64,000 nucleotides of DNA, taken from Hormiphora californensis (Eukaryota; Ctenophora; Tentaculata; Cydippida; Pleurobrachiidae). The position numbers and the translations under genes are program-made. Under the pieces are notes generated by a model. It was not told where the DNA came from. It ran no database searches and saw only the letters and a list, made by a program, of their open reading frames with translations. Location of the stretch: the NCBI GenBank assembly GCA_020137815.1, contig CM035355.1:843451-907450 (forward strand), given 5' to 3'. Position 1 is the stretch's first letter. Each line of letters begins with the position of its first letter. Positions 10,263 to 42,796 of the stretch are shown piece by piece.

Positions 10263-10955
10263 CTCCCCTGCCCGTTTGTTCCTCGGGTCACTTCCTCCCC
10301 GCCACCCTACCAAACCGGTTTGACGGCCGCCTTTTGCTCTCTCTATCTCTCTATCACACTCTCACTTTGACTCTATCTACACTCCCTTCTTCTCCGTGAC
10401 TTCCCTGGAATGCTGCCGGCACGAGTGGAACTGAGAACTTCACCTTCGCATTTTATTCTAAACAGTTAATATTATCGGAATAAGAACACAACAATTCTCC
10501 ATCTTTTCAATATCTTCACACAAAATAGTGACATTGCAACTTTCAAGCGTGCCGATTTTTCTAGAACATGCCCCTTATCAGCCTCATTTTATTGAATGGG
10601 CTTGAACAATCATTAAAATTCATGATCCTTCTACCTGATTCCTTTTCATACTCTCGGTGTCACAATGTTCCACCCTAAACCATTGTTTTAGTTCTGACTC
10701 CTATTCTCCCAGAAAAGCTGCCCCAGAAATCAGAACCCTCAGAACCCCAATCTAATTTATACCCTTTTTATCACCCTACCACCCCAATATCAAAGGGTGC
10801 ATTACCCCCATTCTAAACTCCCTCCCTCCCCATTCTAGGTATAGCAACCCCATTCTAAACCCCCCTCTCCCCAGACTAAACATCACTCTACTGCCCCAGA
10901 CTAGGCACCCCCATGTCGATGTGTTGGTGAACAGAGCGCCACCTGATCGTTATGA
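9697..10955. other. Intergenic spacer with CT-rich stretch
   Basis: No gene recognised. A CT-rich stretch spans about 10020-10260 and C-rich sequence lies at 10790-10900, just ahead of the WNK-family start. The proximal part probably holds that gene's promoter and 5' UTR. Confidence 0.5.
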
Positions 10956-31801
<20,846 letters not shown>

Positions 31802-34092
31802 CACATAACGTTGTGTGTCTTGTGATTTTTATTTTCCACGTTCAAGACTAATAATAACACTGAGAAGAAAAGTGTGTCAGGTCGTATCGAGAGATAGAGA
31901 GAGAGAGTAGAGGGACAGAGAGAGAGAGAGAGAGTAAGTTGGGGTATGAGATGTCCAGTGCACTGTTTTCAGAACTATTCCCAGATTTGATGGTCTATCT
32001 GACTAACAGTGAATGAGAGGGAGTCACCCATTTTTGGGTCCTTTACCCACTCTCATGATCTGGAGAACTCAACCCCCGAAAGAGATAGAGAGATAGAGAG
32101 AGACATGGTATATTTTTGGTACATTTTTGTGTTCAGGACTGCAGAATAGGTCGTGTGAGTAATTGTGTGGCATACACCAGATCTTACTCTTTTCTGAGAG
32201 AGGATGACTGTGGTGGGCGCTTTGTGTGAGTGAGAGAAATTGTGAGTGTGTGCACTGTGTGTGTTGTTTTCAAGCGACAATCGTCTGTATTTTTCTACAT
32301 TTAATTGTGAAGACGCACAACTGTGTGTATGTGTCGAAGTACATTATATGCGTGATTGCACACGTATCTAGGTATTCATGCGTGAGTGTTTTACAATCGC
32401 GTGTTTTTCTTCCTCCTCCCTAGTTCTCCATATTAATATATTTTCGCTCTTAAATCCAGTTTGATAATCCCATATATATTCAGAAAGAAGCTATTAGGTA
32501 TAATTTTGTAAGGAAGAAGTTTGAGGGTGTTTGCCTAGCTAGACTGTGTTTCGCGTGCCCCTTCTTTACAAATGTAAAGGAGGGTTAGAACATAACAATC
32601 TGATGGCTTAAAATTCTGACAGATCATCCCCACAACTTTATACATTAACCCCTCATCTCGCCCTCACACACACACACAACCAGATAGTGAGAGATAATGT
32701 TTTCTATATCGCCATGTTTAATACACAGAATCATAATATATATCATGTGTATATCGGTTGAAAAAAGTGTAAAATGTAAATACGGAAAAAGATACAATGA
32801 TTCGGCCTACAAGTACCCACACACACCATGAACACCACACTGTATTATCTGGCCCACACACCATGTGGACTCTTCCCCCGCTCTGTCTTGTCCTGGTCTA
32901 TGTAACAGTGTATTTAGATCAAATCCTAGATTAAATAGACTCTGATCAGGAAAGAATGATCCCGTGTTTGGTCGCGCCGTCACCTTACAACTCAGTCCGC
33001 CTCGCGGGCTTCATTTTGCTGCGCTCTGTGCGGGAGTTGTAAGGGTGACTGCGTCACCAAACCCTGTGTGTGTGTGAGGTCTGTACATATATCACGTGAC
33101 AGGCTATTAGTAAATTGCGATAATTTTCAGTCGTCCACGAGTTATGTGATAAATATCCTGATTTGTATTTGCAGCGAGAACCTTTTTTCTACTAGCATGC
33201 CACATACATTGTTGTACTTGTTTTACAGTACACTGCACAGTTTTCAAAACTGGTGCAGCTGGTGCAGTAGATGAAGACATGTGTTTTAGTTGGTTTGTTG
33301 TTTTAGAGATGTGTAGGCTAGTAATAACGTTTTCTAGGATCTTTCTGAATACCTGGAACATGTGTTGCTAGGGACTCTAGTCATGTTGCTAGGGACTCTA
33401 GTGACTAGGCATGTTGCAAGGGACTCTAGTCATGTTGCAAGGGACTCTAGTCATGTTGCTAGGGACTCTAGTCATGCTGCTAGGGACGCTAGTCATGTTG
33501 CTAGGGACTCTAGTCATGTTGCTAGGGACTCTAGTCATGTTGCTAGGGACGCTAGTCATGTTGCTAGGGACTCTAGTCATGTTGCTAGGGACTCTAGTCA
33601 TGTTGCTAGGGACTCTAGTTATGTTGATAAGAACGCTAGTCGTGTTGCTAGGGACTCTAGTTGCGTTGCTAGGGACTCTAGTTGTGTTTCTAGGGACTCT
33701 AGTGACTAGGCATGTTGCTAGGGACTGTAGTCGCGTTGTTAGGGACTCTAGTTGCGTTGCTATGGACTCTAGTAAACACTCTGGTAAAGGGCTACAGAAT
33801 GCTGTTTATATCTCAAGAGTTTACTCAGAAAGTTTTTTGTTTGTAAGCGTGTTCCAGGCAAGACCTGTTAAACATGGGATATTTCTTGCGTTGTTTAGGA
33901 ATTCAAGAGAGAATCATCACACGCACTGGGAGATAATTTACGTGCTGTGTGTGTGAGTGTGTATGAGTGTGTGTGTGAGTGTTCTGTCGTCATAATTGAT
34001 TGTAAAATAAAGAACCAATTTCTTCATTCCCCCAAAATCAGATCGAGGCGAAAATCCCATTATTATTTTGTCAACAAAACCGGCCAAAAATC
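31802..34092. other. 3' flank of WNK-family gene
   Basis: No gene recognised. Probably includes the 3' UTR. The clearest AATAAA lies at about 34008, beyond the 21-bp minisatellite, so the transcript end is uncertain. Confidence 0.5.
33362..33775. repeat. 21-bp minisatellite
   Basis: About 19 copies of catgttgctagggactctagt with scattered substitutions. The period is a multiple of three, so reading frames stay open through it; those ORFs are not treated as genes. Confidence 0.95.
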
Positions 34093-34476
34093 ATCAACCA
34101 TAAAGATTTGATCAACATCCCCCATAAAAAAGTCGCTTGGCAAATTCCCTCGTCGCTCGGCAATTGGTTCGGCAACAACAGGTGGTTTGCCGAGCCAGTC
34201 GCTCGGCTAATCAAGGAAGTCTCCGTGATTTCACCGCGTTCTTACAGAAAAAGCACATTTTTTCAGCACTTTGTATTTTTCAGCAGGAGATTTTGAAAAA
34301 AAGTGCTGAAAAAATGTACTTTTTCTGTAAGAACGCGGTGAAAACACGGCGACTTCCTTGATTAGCCGAGCGACTGGCTCGGCAAACCACCTGTTGTTGC
34401 CGAACCAATTGCCGAGCGACGAGGGAATTTGCCAAGCGACTTTTTTATGGGGGATCAACCATATAGATTTGATCAA
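34093..34476. mobile_element. Hairpin (foldback) element with 23-bp flanking direct repeats
   Basis: The arms at 34117 to about 34275 and about 34297 to 34455 are reverse complements with only about three mismatches, starting atcccccataaaaaagtcgc and ending with its complement. The loop is tiny, so the strand would fold into one long hairpin. Flanking 23-bp direct repeats at 34093-34115 and 34454-34476 (atcaaccata.agatttgatc plus aa) differ at one base and could be an unusually long target duplication or a pre-existing repeat. There is no coding capacity beyond mirrored ORFs. It lies just past the stop codon of the next gene, so it may be in its 3' UTR. Confidence 0.85.
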
Positions 34477-34488
34477 AATGTCAGTCTC

Positions 34489-36053
34489 TCACTTCACAGA
34501 CACAGTATGTTTTCTCGTTTTCTCACCCTTACTTCTCCCGGTTCCATTTGAACTCTCACTGATTTGCCTCTGAGCACTGCCTCTGTTTCCCTTGGGAGTT
34601 TTACTGCGCATCTTTGTCTCGTGGGAGACTGCCATACTGAGTCGTGTGGCTAGTTTCAGGCGGTTTAGTTTCCTAGAACTGGTCCTCTGGGAGGCTCCCT
34701 CAACCCAGGTGGGAACATCCAACCCATCTGGTGGGCAGGAGGAGTTGTGGATTGGCAGGGGGCAGCCTTGACTAACGATAGAAAAAGTACCAAGACAGTA
34801 AAACATAAGTCTTAGTCCCGGTACTGTAAGTGTACTTACCGAGAATGAGTGGGTATGTGAGACAGGCCTTCTTCAACAGTGGGATGTGTTGTACCCTCCC
34901 TTCCTCATCATCTAGGTAGTGGAGAGAATATGAGGGTTTAGTTCAAACACCAAACCCTTTTGTCTGTTGTGTCTGAACATTCATGAAACAAGTTAGAAGT
35001 AGAAAGAAGTAGAGGCCATTGAGAGAGACCAGAAATAGAGACAGAATCTGTCATAGAGGTAGAGAATGATTTGCACATGTTCATATCCCTCACATGCAAT
35101 CTACTAAAGTGCCATCTCCTCAGCCACACACATCTAGAGAATAGGCTGGGAAGGATCTCATAATAAATGCCTGCCCCCTACCTAGATGGAGCAGAGAGAA
35201 GCTCTGCTTTTTGTTGAGCATCAACACCTGCAGCAATCCCCTGTTTGCTGCCAAGCAGTAATTAGGGCCTTTTCGGTGTTTCCGAGGCGGGGCTGTCACT
35301 GTCAGAGCATTGGCTTGACCCTATTCTCATAAAACTGGGGTCAGACTGTCAGCCGTCAGGCCAATGCACTGACCACAGTTCTCGCGCACTCCAAGAGAAA
35401 CGAGAATGGGTCAGGCGGCAGGCCAATGCTCTGACAGGGTCAGAGCACTGGCCTGACAGCTAAAACCTACATTCAATTTTGATGAGAATGTAGTCTGCCC
35501 TGTTACAATTTGTCAAGTGAAGGTTCGTGTACAAGCATCCCTCTGTTATAGTAGCAGATAGCTCGGCCAAGTTCTGAAATCTTCCTCTGGTATCCACTAG
35601 GTCTATCGGATCTAGGAGAGGATGTTGATGAAGATGTGGGCAATCTTATTGATACGTCACAATGGCTTTTCAGGGCGTCGCGAAGGAAGGTACATGGCTC
35701 GTAATTGGGCACGTCGCGCCCCCCATGTTCGCGCGCCCGTAGGGCGATCCCTTCACAGGCAAGGCTCGTAAGAAGAACTGGTCATACACCATTTTACTAT
35801 CTAGCGACGCCGATCTGAGCGTGCTGTTTTGATCTTACCTGTCAAAAGACATTGGTTTGCCTGAATCCTAATGTAGTCTAGGAAGCTTCTCACATTACAG
35901 TTTGGATTTATCAGTAACACTTGGTTCTCTGAAAATACACAGATCTTTGGCAACGACAGTACTGCCTTGAAAGTTGACAATAAAGTCAGAACAGGGATAA
36001 TTACCTCCGTACAAAACTCTAACAAAACTGTGATGAGGATCTGGTGTAGCCAT
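34489..36053 (-). CDS. CXorf65/C22orf15-family protein
   Basis: Five exons, read leftward: 36005-36053 (ATG at 36053), 35839-35928, 35507-35611, 34840-34911 and 34489-34766. Phases agree at every junction and the total is 594 nt, 197 residues. The N-terminus FVRVLYGENQVLLINPNCNV, then RSFLDYIR, matches the beta-hairpin and helix start of human C22orf15 and CXorf65 (a FGAGCSVLVNTSC-like segment), followed by DPIDLVDTRGRFQNL and a segment HIPLLKKACLTYPLIL similar to the PLL motif of CXorf65. The C-terminal 90 residues are basic, rich in Ser, Arg and Lys and probably disordered. The function of the family is not established. The exon 3 donor (aatt before gtaaca) is weak and chosen for phase. Family assignment is from memory of short motifs. 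Confidence 0.68.
35301..35457. repeat. Four alternating copies of a 19-bp motif
   Basis: Copies of gtcagagcattggcctgac or its complement occur at 35301-35319 (forward), 35355-35373 (reverse), 35417-35435 (reverse) and 35439-35457 (forward), each with one or two changes. They lie in intron 3 of the CXorf65-like gene and could fold into nested hairpins. Confidence 0.7.
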
Positions 36054-36968
36054 CTTGATAAAGGTTGGGAGTAAAGGGACACCTCAACAAGATAAAGGGT
36101 TATAGTTGGGAGTGAAGATAGAGAGTCTCTGAGATTAAGAGATTAAGAGTCAGCACTGAACGTCAAGAAAACAGGGCAATAGGTAACTGGAGACCTCGAC
36201 AAAGAATATAATGGGATTTGGATTGACTTGGAAAAAGTAAAGCCTCTCACAGATCGAGAGAAAGTGAATGTGATTCAATCTAGATTAGGATTGGGTTACA
36301 AAATGGAGGCCTATAGATGAAGTAGGAGAGATCGGAGAGACTAGAGAGAGAGAGAGAGGACATGTTTATATTCAGAATGAGCAAACAATAGCTTTCATAA
36401 TCACCACGGGCACTGAACTTTAGAAGAGGCAGGGCCCCACCAAGAATCACACGGGGGGAGCCCGGAGCTACAACAAGAGATCTAGGGAATAAGAGGTTGA
36501 GTAAGGGTCCTCCCACCCAACAAAGAATGAGAGGTAGGTTGCTAAAGAAACAACTATCAGCCCCCCATGATGAGAGGGGGGAGTGACATGGGAACCTAGG
36601 CGACAAACAGTTTCATTTAATGGACCCCAAAAAGCTTCTCGATCATGATATCATGTTATTTAGGGGCCGCCTCGGATCACTTTGGTTCCCCCTTACTCAA
36701 CAACATTTTGTCGTTATGACAAAATACAAACGTGAAACCGATCATACTGACAGAGCATCATGGGGGCCCTATATACACAGTCACTATGATATCGTGTGAA
36801 ACAGTAAGAGAGTGAGAGGGGGTGCTGGATCAGAGCGATTGCATGAGGATTGGACCGAGTAATAATATGCAACTGCGCGAGGGGGCTGTTCACACTTGTT
36901 GTTCCGTGCAATACATACAGGAGGGACTCCTGTCTAGTGGTTGAGAACTTGTTTGTCAAGTTCAGGTA
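36054..36968. other. Upstream flank of the CXorf65-like gene
   Basis: No gene recognised; contains a short GA stretch near 36340. Probably the promoter region of the minus-strand gene. Confidence 0.45.
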
Positions 36969-37760
36969 AGTACAGATAACAGGATGACAAAGTACAGATA
37001 ACAGGATGACAAAGTACAGATAACAGGATGACAAAGTAGAGATAACAGAATGACAAAGTAGAGATAACAGGATGACAAAGTAGAGATAACAGGATGACAA
37101 AGTAGAGATAACAGGATGACAAAGTAGAGATAACAGAATGACAAAGTTCAGATAACAGGATGACAAAGTAGAGATAACAGGATCGGATGACAAAGTAGAG
37201 ATATATAACAGGATGACAAAGTACAGATAACAGGATGACAAAGTAGAGATAACAGGATGACAAAGTTCAGATAACAGGATGACAAAGTTCAGATAACAGG
37301 ATGACAAAGGACAGATAACAGGATGACAAAGTACAGATAACAGGATGACAAAGGACAGATAACATGATGACAAAGTACAGATATATAACAGGATGACAAA
37401 GTTCAGATAACAGGATGACAAAGGACAGATAACAGGATGACAAAGTACAGATAACAGGATGACAAAGGACAGATAACAGGATGACAAAGTACAGATATAT
37501 AACAGGATGACAAAGTACAGATAACAGGATGACAAAGTACAGATAACAGGATGACAAAGTACAGATAACAGGATGACAAAGTACAGATAACAGGATGACA
37601 AAGTACAGATAACAGGATGACAAAGTACAGATAACAGGATGACAAAGTACAGATAACAGGATGACAAAGTACAGATAACAGGATGACAAAGTACAGATAA
37701 CAGGATTACAAAGTAGAGATAACAGGATGACAAAGTACAGATAACAGGGTGACAAAGTAC
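36969..37760. repeat. 22-bp minisatellite, about 36 copies
   Basis: A unit gtacagataacaggatgacaaa with variants (gtagagata, gttcagata, ggacagata) and a few 4-bp atat insertions. On the minus strand a frame of more than 300 codons stays open with a 22-residue period (three units), made of CYLYFVILLS-like segments. No splice or start context suggests it is a gene. Confidence 0.95.
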
Positions 37761-38265
37761 AACAGAGACATTTTGTTAGGTTCGCCATTGGTTTGTAAGA
37801 TGTCAGGAAGGCTTTAAGACAATTGGATCTGGCGAACCTGACAAGATTTGAGTTTGACAAATTAATAAACACGGATATTTTAAGTTGTTAACAACGTGAT
37901 AAATAACACATACACAACGATCAGTTAAAACAACGTAGCACTTGTAATTGATCGCTTAGAGAATCCTAGTTTGAAACTGGGAGAATTGTCACAGCAAATG
38001 CAACAAGCATTTCTCGCCCTACAATATTCTATCGACAAATTGCTTTATATCTTGAGAATCAATGGAGCTCGAATCAATATTAACTCTTTTATTTCTCTCT
38101 CCACTTTGAGATCAAAATATCAGGCGATTCAGTCACGAAAAACACTCTCGTCTTCTTCAGCTTTTTAACCAAAAACTGTGAATTTCACGTGTTAATTATT
38201 TAACCAACAAAATCTGATCTTTTTAACAGACACAAAAACAACAAAAATCACACTCTTCAAAGACT

Positions 38266-41200
38266 CTACACTGCACTGTTCATATATGTTCTGTTATGAG
38301 TGTTTATGGGTTGCATGGCACCCTTGTGGTGGGCGTCCGGTGAGGTGTCCAGGACGGCTGATGTGAAGTTAACCATCATCTCTCGCTCCAACTTCATCCG
38401 CTCCTGATAGGTCTTCAGACCGGCGCTAATTTTAGCCCTCTGAAACGCATCCATATCGGGTTTCTTGGGTTTGTTTCGTGTTGGTAGCTGGGGTGCTGGA
38501 GGAGCTGGTGTGGTTGGGGATGCACCGGGGTGGGATCGGTTCAACTCAATGTCTATGTACTCATAATTAGGCCCAGTAGGTCGAGGTGCTGCTGCGGGGT
38601 TGCTACTGCGGGCTCGATCCATATTGATGTACATCTCTGCAGGGGAGCTCTCGCCCCTACTTCTCATGGGTCCGACTATGGACCTGGATGAGGGGATATG
38701 ATGGTCGGGTGGGGAGGAGAGGAGGTGGTCAGTAGAGCTGGTAGTGGCCATGTCCTCATAGATACTGTCACAGATCCTGGCTGTACTGGCCTCCATTTGC
38801 TCGTAGATCTGTAGAGAGGGAGGGGTGGAGTTAGTACATTATTAGTTTGCACTAAAAAGATAAACTCGGGATAAACCCTGTATCAAAGTGTCCCGGCCCA
38901 TTTACTTACATCACTATCATAGTTTGATGCACAGCTGCTCATCCCAGTACTCCCACTATAGTCGCTGCTACTAATTCCATCACACGATCCATTCTTCCCA
39001 GGACTACCCACTCGACTCATCGTGGCAACAGGGACACTATCTTGGCAGTGGCTCCGATACAACTCGTTTATGGAGAGCCCAGTGGGGCCAGGAATACTGT
39101 ATTTGTTCTCGGCTGGGGCCCGGGGGTGAGATCTACCACCTGATCGACCTGTACTGTCTGTTTTACCAACATGAATATCGATCTGGGGAAAAGGGGAGGT
39201 CAGGAACCGGTGAAGAATTCCCTAAATTTATTCTACTCAACTTATAATTCAGAAGGGCATGATCATTTCAATAGACTGCATTTAAAACTCAAAGGAAGTT
39301 TCCAATGAGAGATAAAAATAGTATATTTTCTAACCTGAATTTCAGGGTTGGTGTGGGCCATGTAGCGACAGAGGACATTGTAGAGGGTCAGGGTGTTATG
39401 ATTGTTTACTGTTGCTGTGTAGGTAGTAGGGCTGTCCTTGGTCGTCCAGATTAGCGTGTCATCTACCACGTTACAACCTGGGAGGGAGTTGGGGGTTAGA
39501 GATGGGGATTAGAGATGGGGGAGGGAGAGGAGTTGGGGGTTAGAGATGGGGGTTAGATTTGGGGGTTAGAGATGGGGAGGAGGGAGTTGGGGGTTAGAGT
39601 TGGGGAGGAGGTGATGTTAGGTTATAACCAAGGTGGCGGTTATGAGGGTTTTCATGATTACAGATGGTTAATTCGGGGACTTTTAATGGTGGCTCTATAT
39701 TGGGAATAATCAAGCTAGCAGATGGACTTCTTATTGGGCTGTTGTTTCCTACTCTCTGGTTACTCTAAACGGCAATTTGATGCCGCGACTATCGGTCTAT
39801 TGAAACCAGCATGTGAAGACCTGCTGAACACTATCGGTATAGTAGATAAGAGAGAGATAGGGAGAGAGAAGGAAGAGACAGAGACAGATAGGGAGATATA
39901 TAGAGAGGGAGGGAGAGTGAAGTTAGGGGGTTTCATAGTGGTAGGAAGACTAGAAGGTTGACGCCAAGTTGACATAAGTTCTGTAATCACAGTAAAATTA
40001 GCAGGAAATCATGTCAACCCTTCCTACTCCAAGGCTCGCGACTAAAGAACTATGATAATGAATGGCCGGTGCAAGAGTTACGTAAAGAGAACCTCCCCCT
40101 TCAGTCAATAAGTAGGGTCTGTTTGGACTTTAAAAAAAGATTCCCCTCTACTTACTCTTTAGAACGAAGTAAGGCCACTTCCGGAGGGGAGCCCCTGTCA
40201 GGGGACAAAGCAGGGCGATACAGTCAGGAGTTAGGACTAACATACAGTCTCCATTCACACCAACATTCTCTCCACATACACAATGGTACTCAAAACCTGT
40301 GGGAGAAATCAGGATTATATTAGGCTTGTTCAATGAATTGTTTGATAAATGTTAAAACAGATCAGAATTTTATTAGGCTTGTATTGTCTAGCTACTAAAC
40401 AGACGTTCAATGAGTTGTTAAAACACACATTGTCTAATAAGAGTAGCACTGTATCTCCCCTACCTAATGTAACACCCTCCAGTATAGAACACATCCATCC
40501 TTTGCAATCAGCCCGGGTCGGGGTACTCAGGTAAAGGACCTGTCTCCCCATATGGATTATAAAACCCTCCTCCTTAAAGATGTCCATCCGCTGGGAGGTC
40601 TTCAGGCAGTGGGCACTCTTGATGCTCCATGAGGTCTGGGGAGGAGGAGAGATGGGGTTAGGGATGGGAGATATCTAGAGGGTTTGATGAGGAGTTCCGA
40701 GTTGGGGTTAGAGAGGAGAACGCCCAAGGGTTAGAGTAAATTAAGGATTTGGGGAGAGATAGGGTAAGCAAATGGAATGCTATGAATTTGTGACTTTATC
40801 ATTTGTGATCCCCTAATCTTCAATAGCTGATCTATATAGTCATGCATCAAGAATGCATGGTATGACGCCATCCCTCTCTCTCTTTCCTGCTTTTCTCATT
40901 CATCTTGTCGATGTTAGCAAGCAGAAAAGATAGCTGCTCCTTCATAAATATATCTATTGTGGTGGAATATGATATTCACAAGTACACTCTCGTGCATGTT
41001 TCATTCTTGTGTAGAATTGAGAGGGCTAGATGAAAGAGAAAAAAGTACGGTCTGAAATGAAATATCAATGTGTCTCATAAACACCATTCAATTGACTGCA
41101 CGTGCATCTCTCTTCTGATTGGTTTACACCTGTCACGTGATATCATGCACACTACTGATGAATGACTGGAATGAGGCTGGAACACACACTGCACGATGTA

Positions 41201-42716
41201 CCACAATTATGATGCCATGGTAACAAACATAGTTTATGATAAAACGTCTTACCAAGACAGGAAAGCTCTCCTTGACACTTGAATCCGGGGAATCGCTCTT
41301 ACAGATGTGGAGAGTGTGCTGGCCTGTCTTTTCACATCGGGTTAACACTACCCATCTACTTGTTATCTTCTGCAGGGGGAGCATGTGTTAACTAGAGTTG
41401 GCAGTTAAAAATTGGGAGGAAGGGGTGGGTCAGATCGAACTGTGTCTCTTCTAAATGAACACACAGGTGGTTTATGCTTACCTTGGGTCGTTTTAGCTTG
41501 GTGACAGAGTTATCAATATAAGTTCCCAGAACACCCTGTCTTACAACGTGAACTTGGTCCTGCGGATGGAAAATGTGGTTAGTTACCATAGCAACAGGGA
41601 TAAGTGGTTAGTTACCATAGCAACAGGGATAAGTGGTTAGCACTTAGCTAGCGTTAGTTACCGATTAAAACGTTAGGTACATACTGACAACACACAGATT
41701 TGACAGGTTTAAGACAGGTTTAAGTGATTAGTTTGTGTGGTATTGGGTGATAATCAGAATTGAGGTTAAATCCAATCAATCAAGAATATGTATCCAATTA
41801 GATAAAGCTGTCAAGTAATAAGAAAGGTGTCATATTCCCGAATTCCCAAACTCGCCCAGAAAACTCACACAATCAGTGGATCTCTATTTATCAAACTCTC
41901 ACTATATCAGTGGATCTCTATTTATCAAACAATCACTATATCAGTGGATCTCTATTCATTAAACAATCACTATATATCAGTGGGTTCAAAACACCATCCC
42001 ACCTGAGAAGTAGTCACATAGAACTGGGGTCTATCAAGACCAGTCCATGTTGACCCATTGGCAAGGGCTTTCAATGTGGCACTTCTAGACATACTGTGTA
42101 ACAAGAGGGAGATGAGAAAGATGCTACTAATACAAGAGATGGTGTTTGTACCATTTTCTATCTACTACAGTTTGTAGGTATCATGAGATCTATAGAATGC
42201 TACAAAGCAGGCGACTAACTGGCGTTGGCAGAAAACAAGCAAATGAAGACAACAAAAGGACGGGGGGACAGAGAGAGGGAGAAGAAACAAACACCACAAT
42301 GGGAGAGAGATAAGATGTGTGAGGGGACTGAAACTCGAGAGGAGAAGGAAGTCTGGGTTGATAGAGAATTAGGCCGCTACTCTTCCCCTAGTTATCCCCT
42401 TCTCTCTCACTTCTCTCTCTGTCACATTTCCTATGCCGACTTCACACAATCACCTCGCCAATTAGAACCTCACTTCTCTCTCCCTAAGTAGCGGCCGCTC
42501 TCAGTAGTCTCGAGACACAACTTCTCTGTCCTGGACAGTCGAATTCTCCGAAATGGTCTCTCTCGCTCCAGTGTGGCAAATTACAACAAATCTATCGCCC
42601 CATCGACTGTCTTGCCACTCTTCACGTGATCTGAGATTGTACACATGTGTAATGGCTTTAGTACCGCCGCTCCCCTGGGCAAACAAAGTGGAGCAAAGCA
42701 AACAATACTCCACATC

Positions 42717-42796
<80 letters not shown>

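Noticed and set aside
33362-33956. 181-residue ORF over the 21-bp repeat
   Set aside because: The frame is open only because the unit length is a multiple of three; it resembles no protein and overlaps equally open frames.
34108-34476. Mirror ORFs of about 60-80 codons on both strands of the hairpin
   Set aside because: Both encode the same residues only because the DNA is palindromic; no gene evidence.
33364-37760. Direct-repeat arrays considered as CRISPR
   Set aside because: Repeats are contiguous with no unique spacers, and the genome is eukaryotic.
42490-42546. NotI, XhoI and EcoRI recognition sites close together, resembling a cloning polylinker
   Set aside because: The sites are spaced by ordinary sequence that matches no vector pattern I know, and the flanks are continuous with the host intron; coincidence is likelier.
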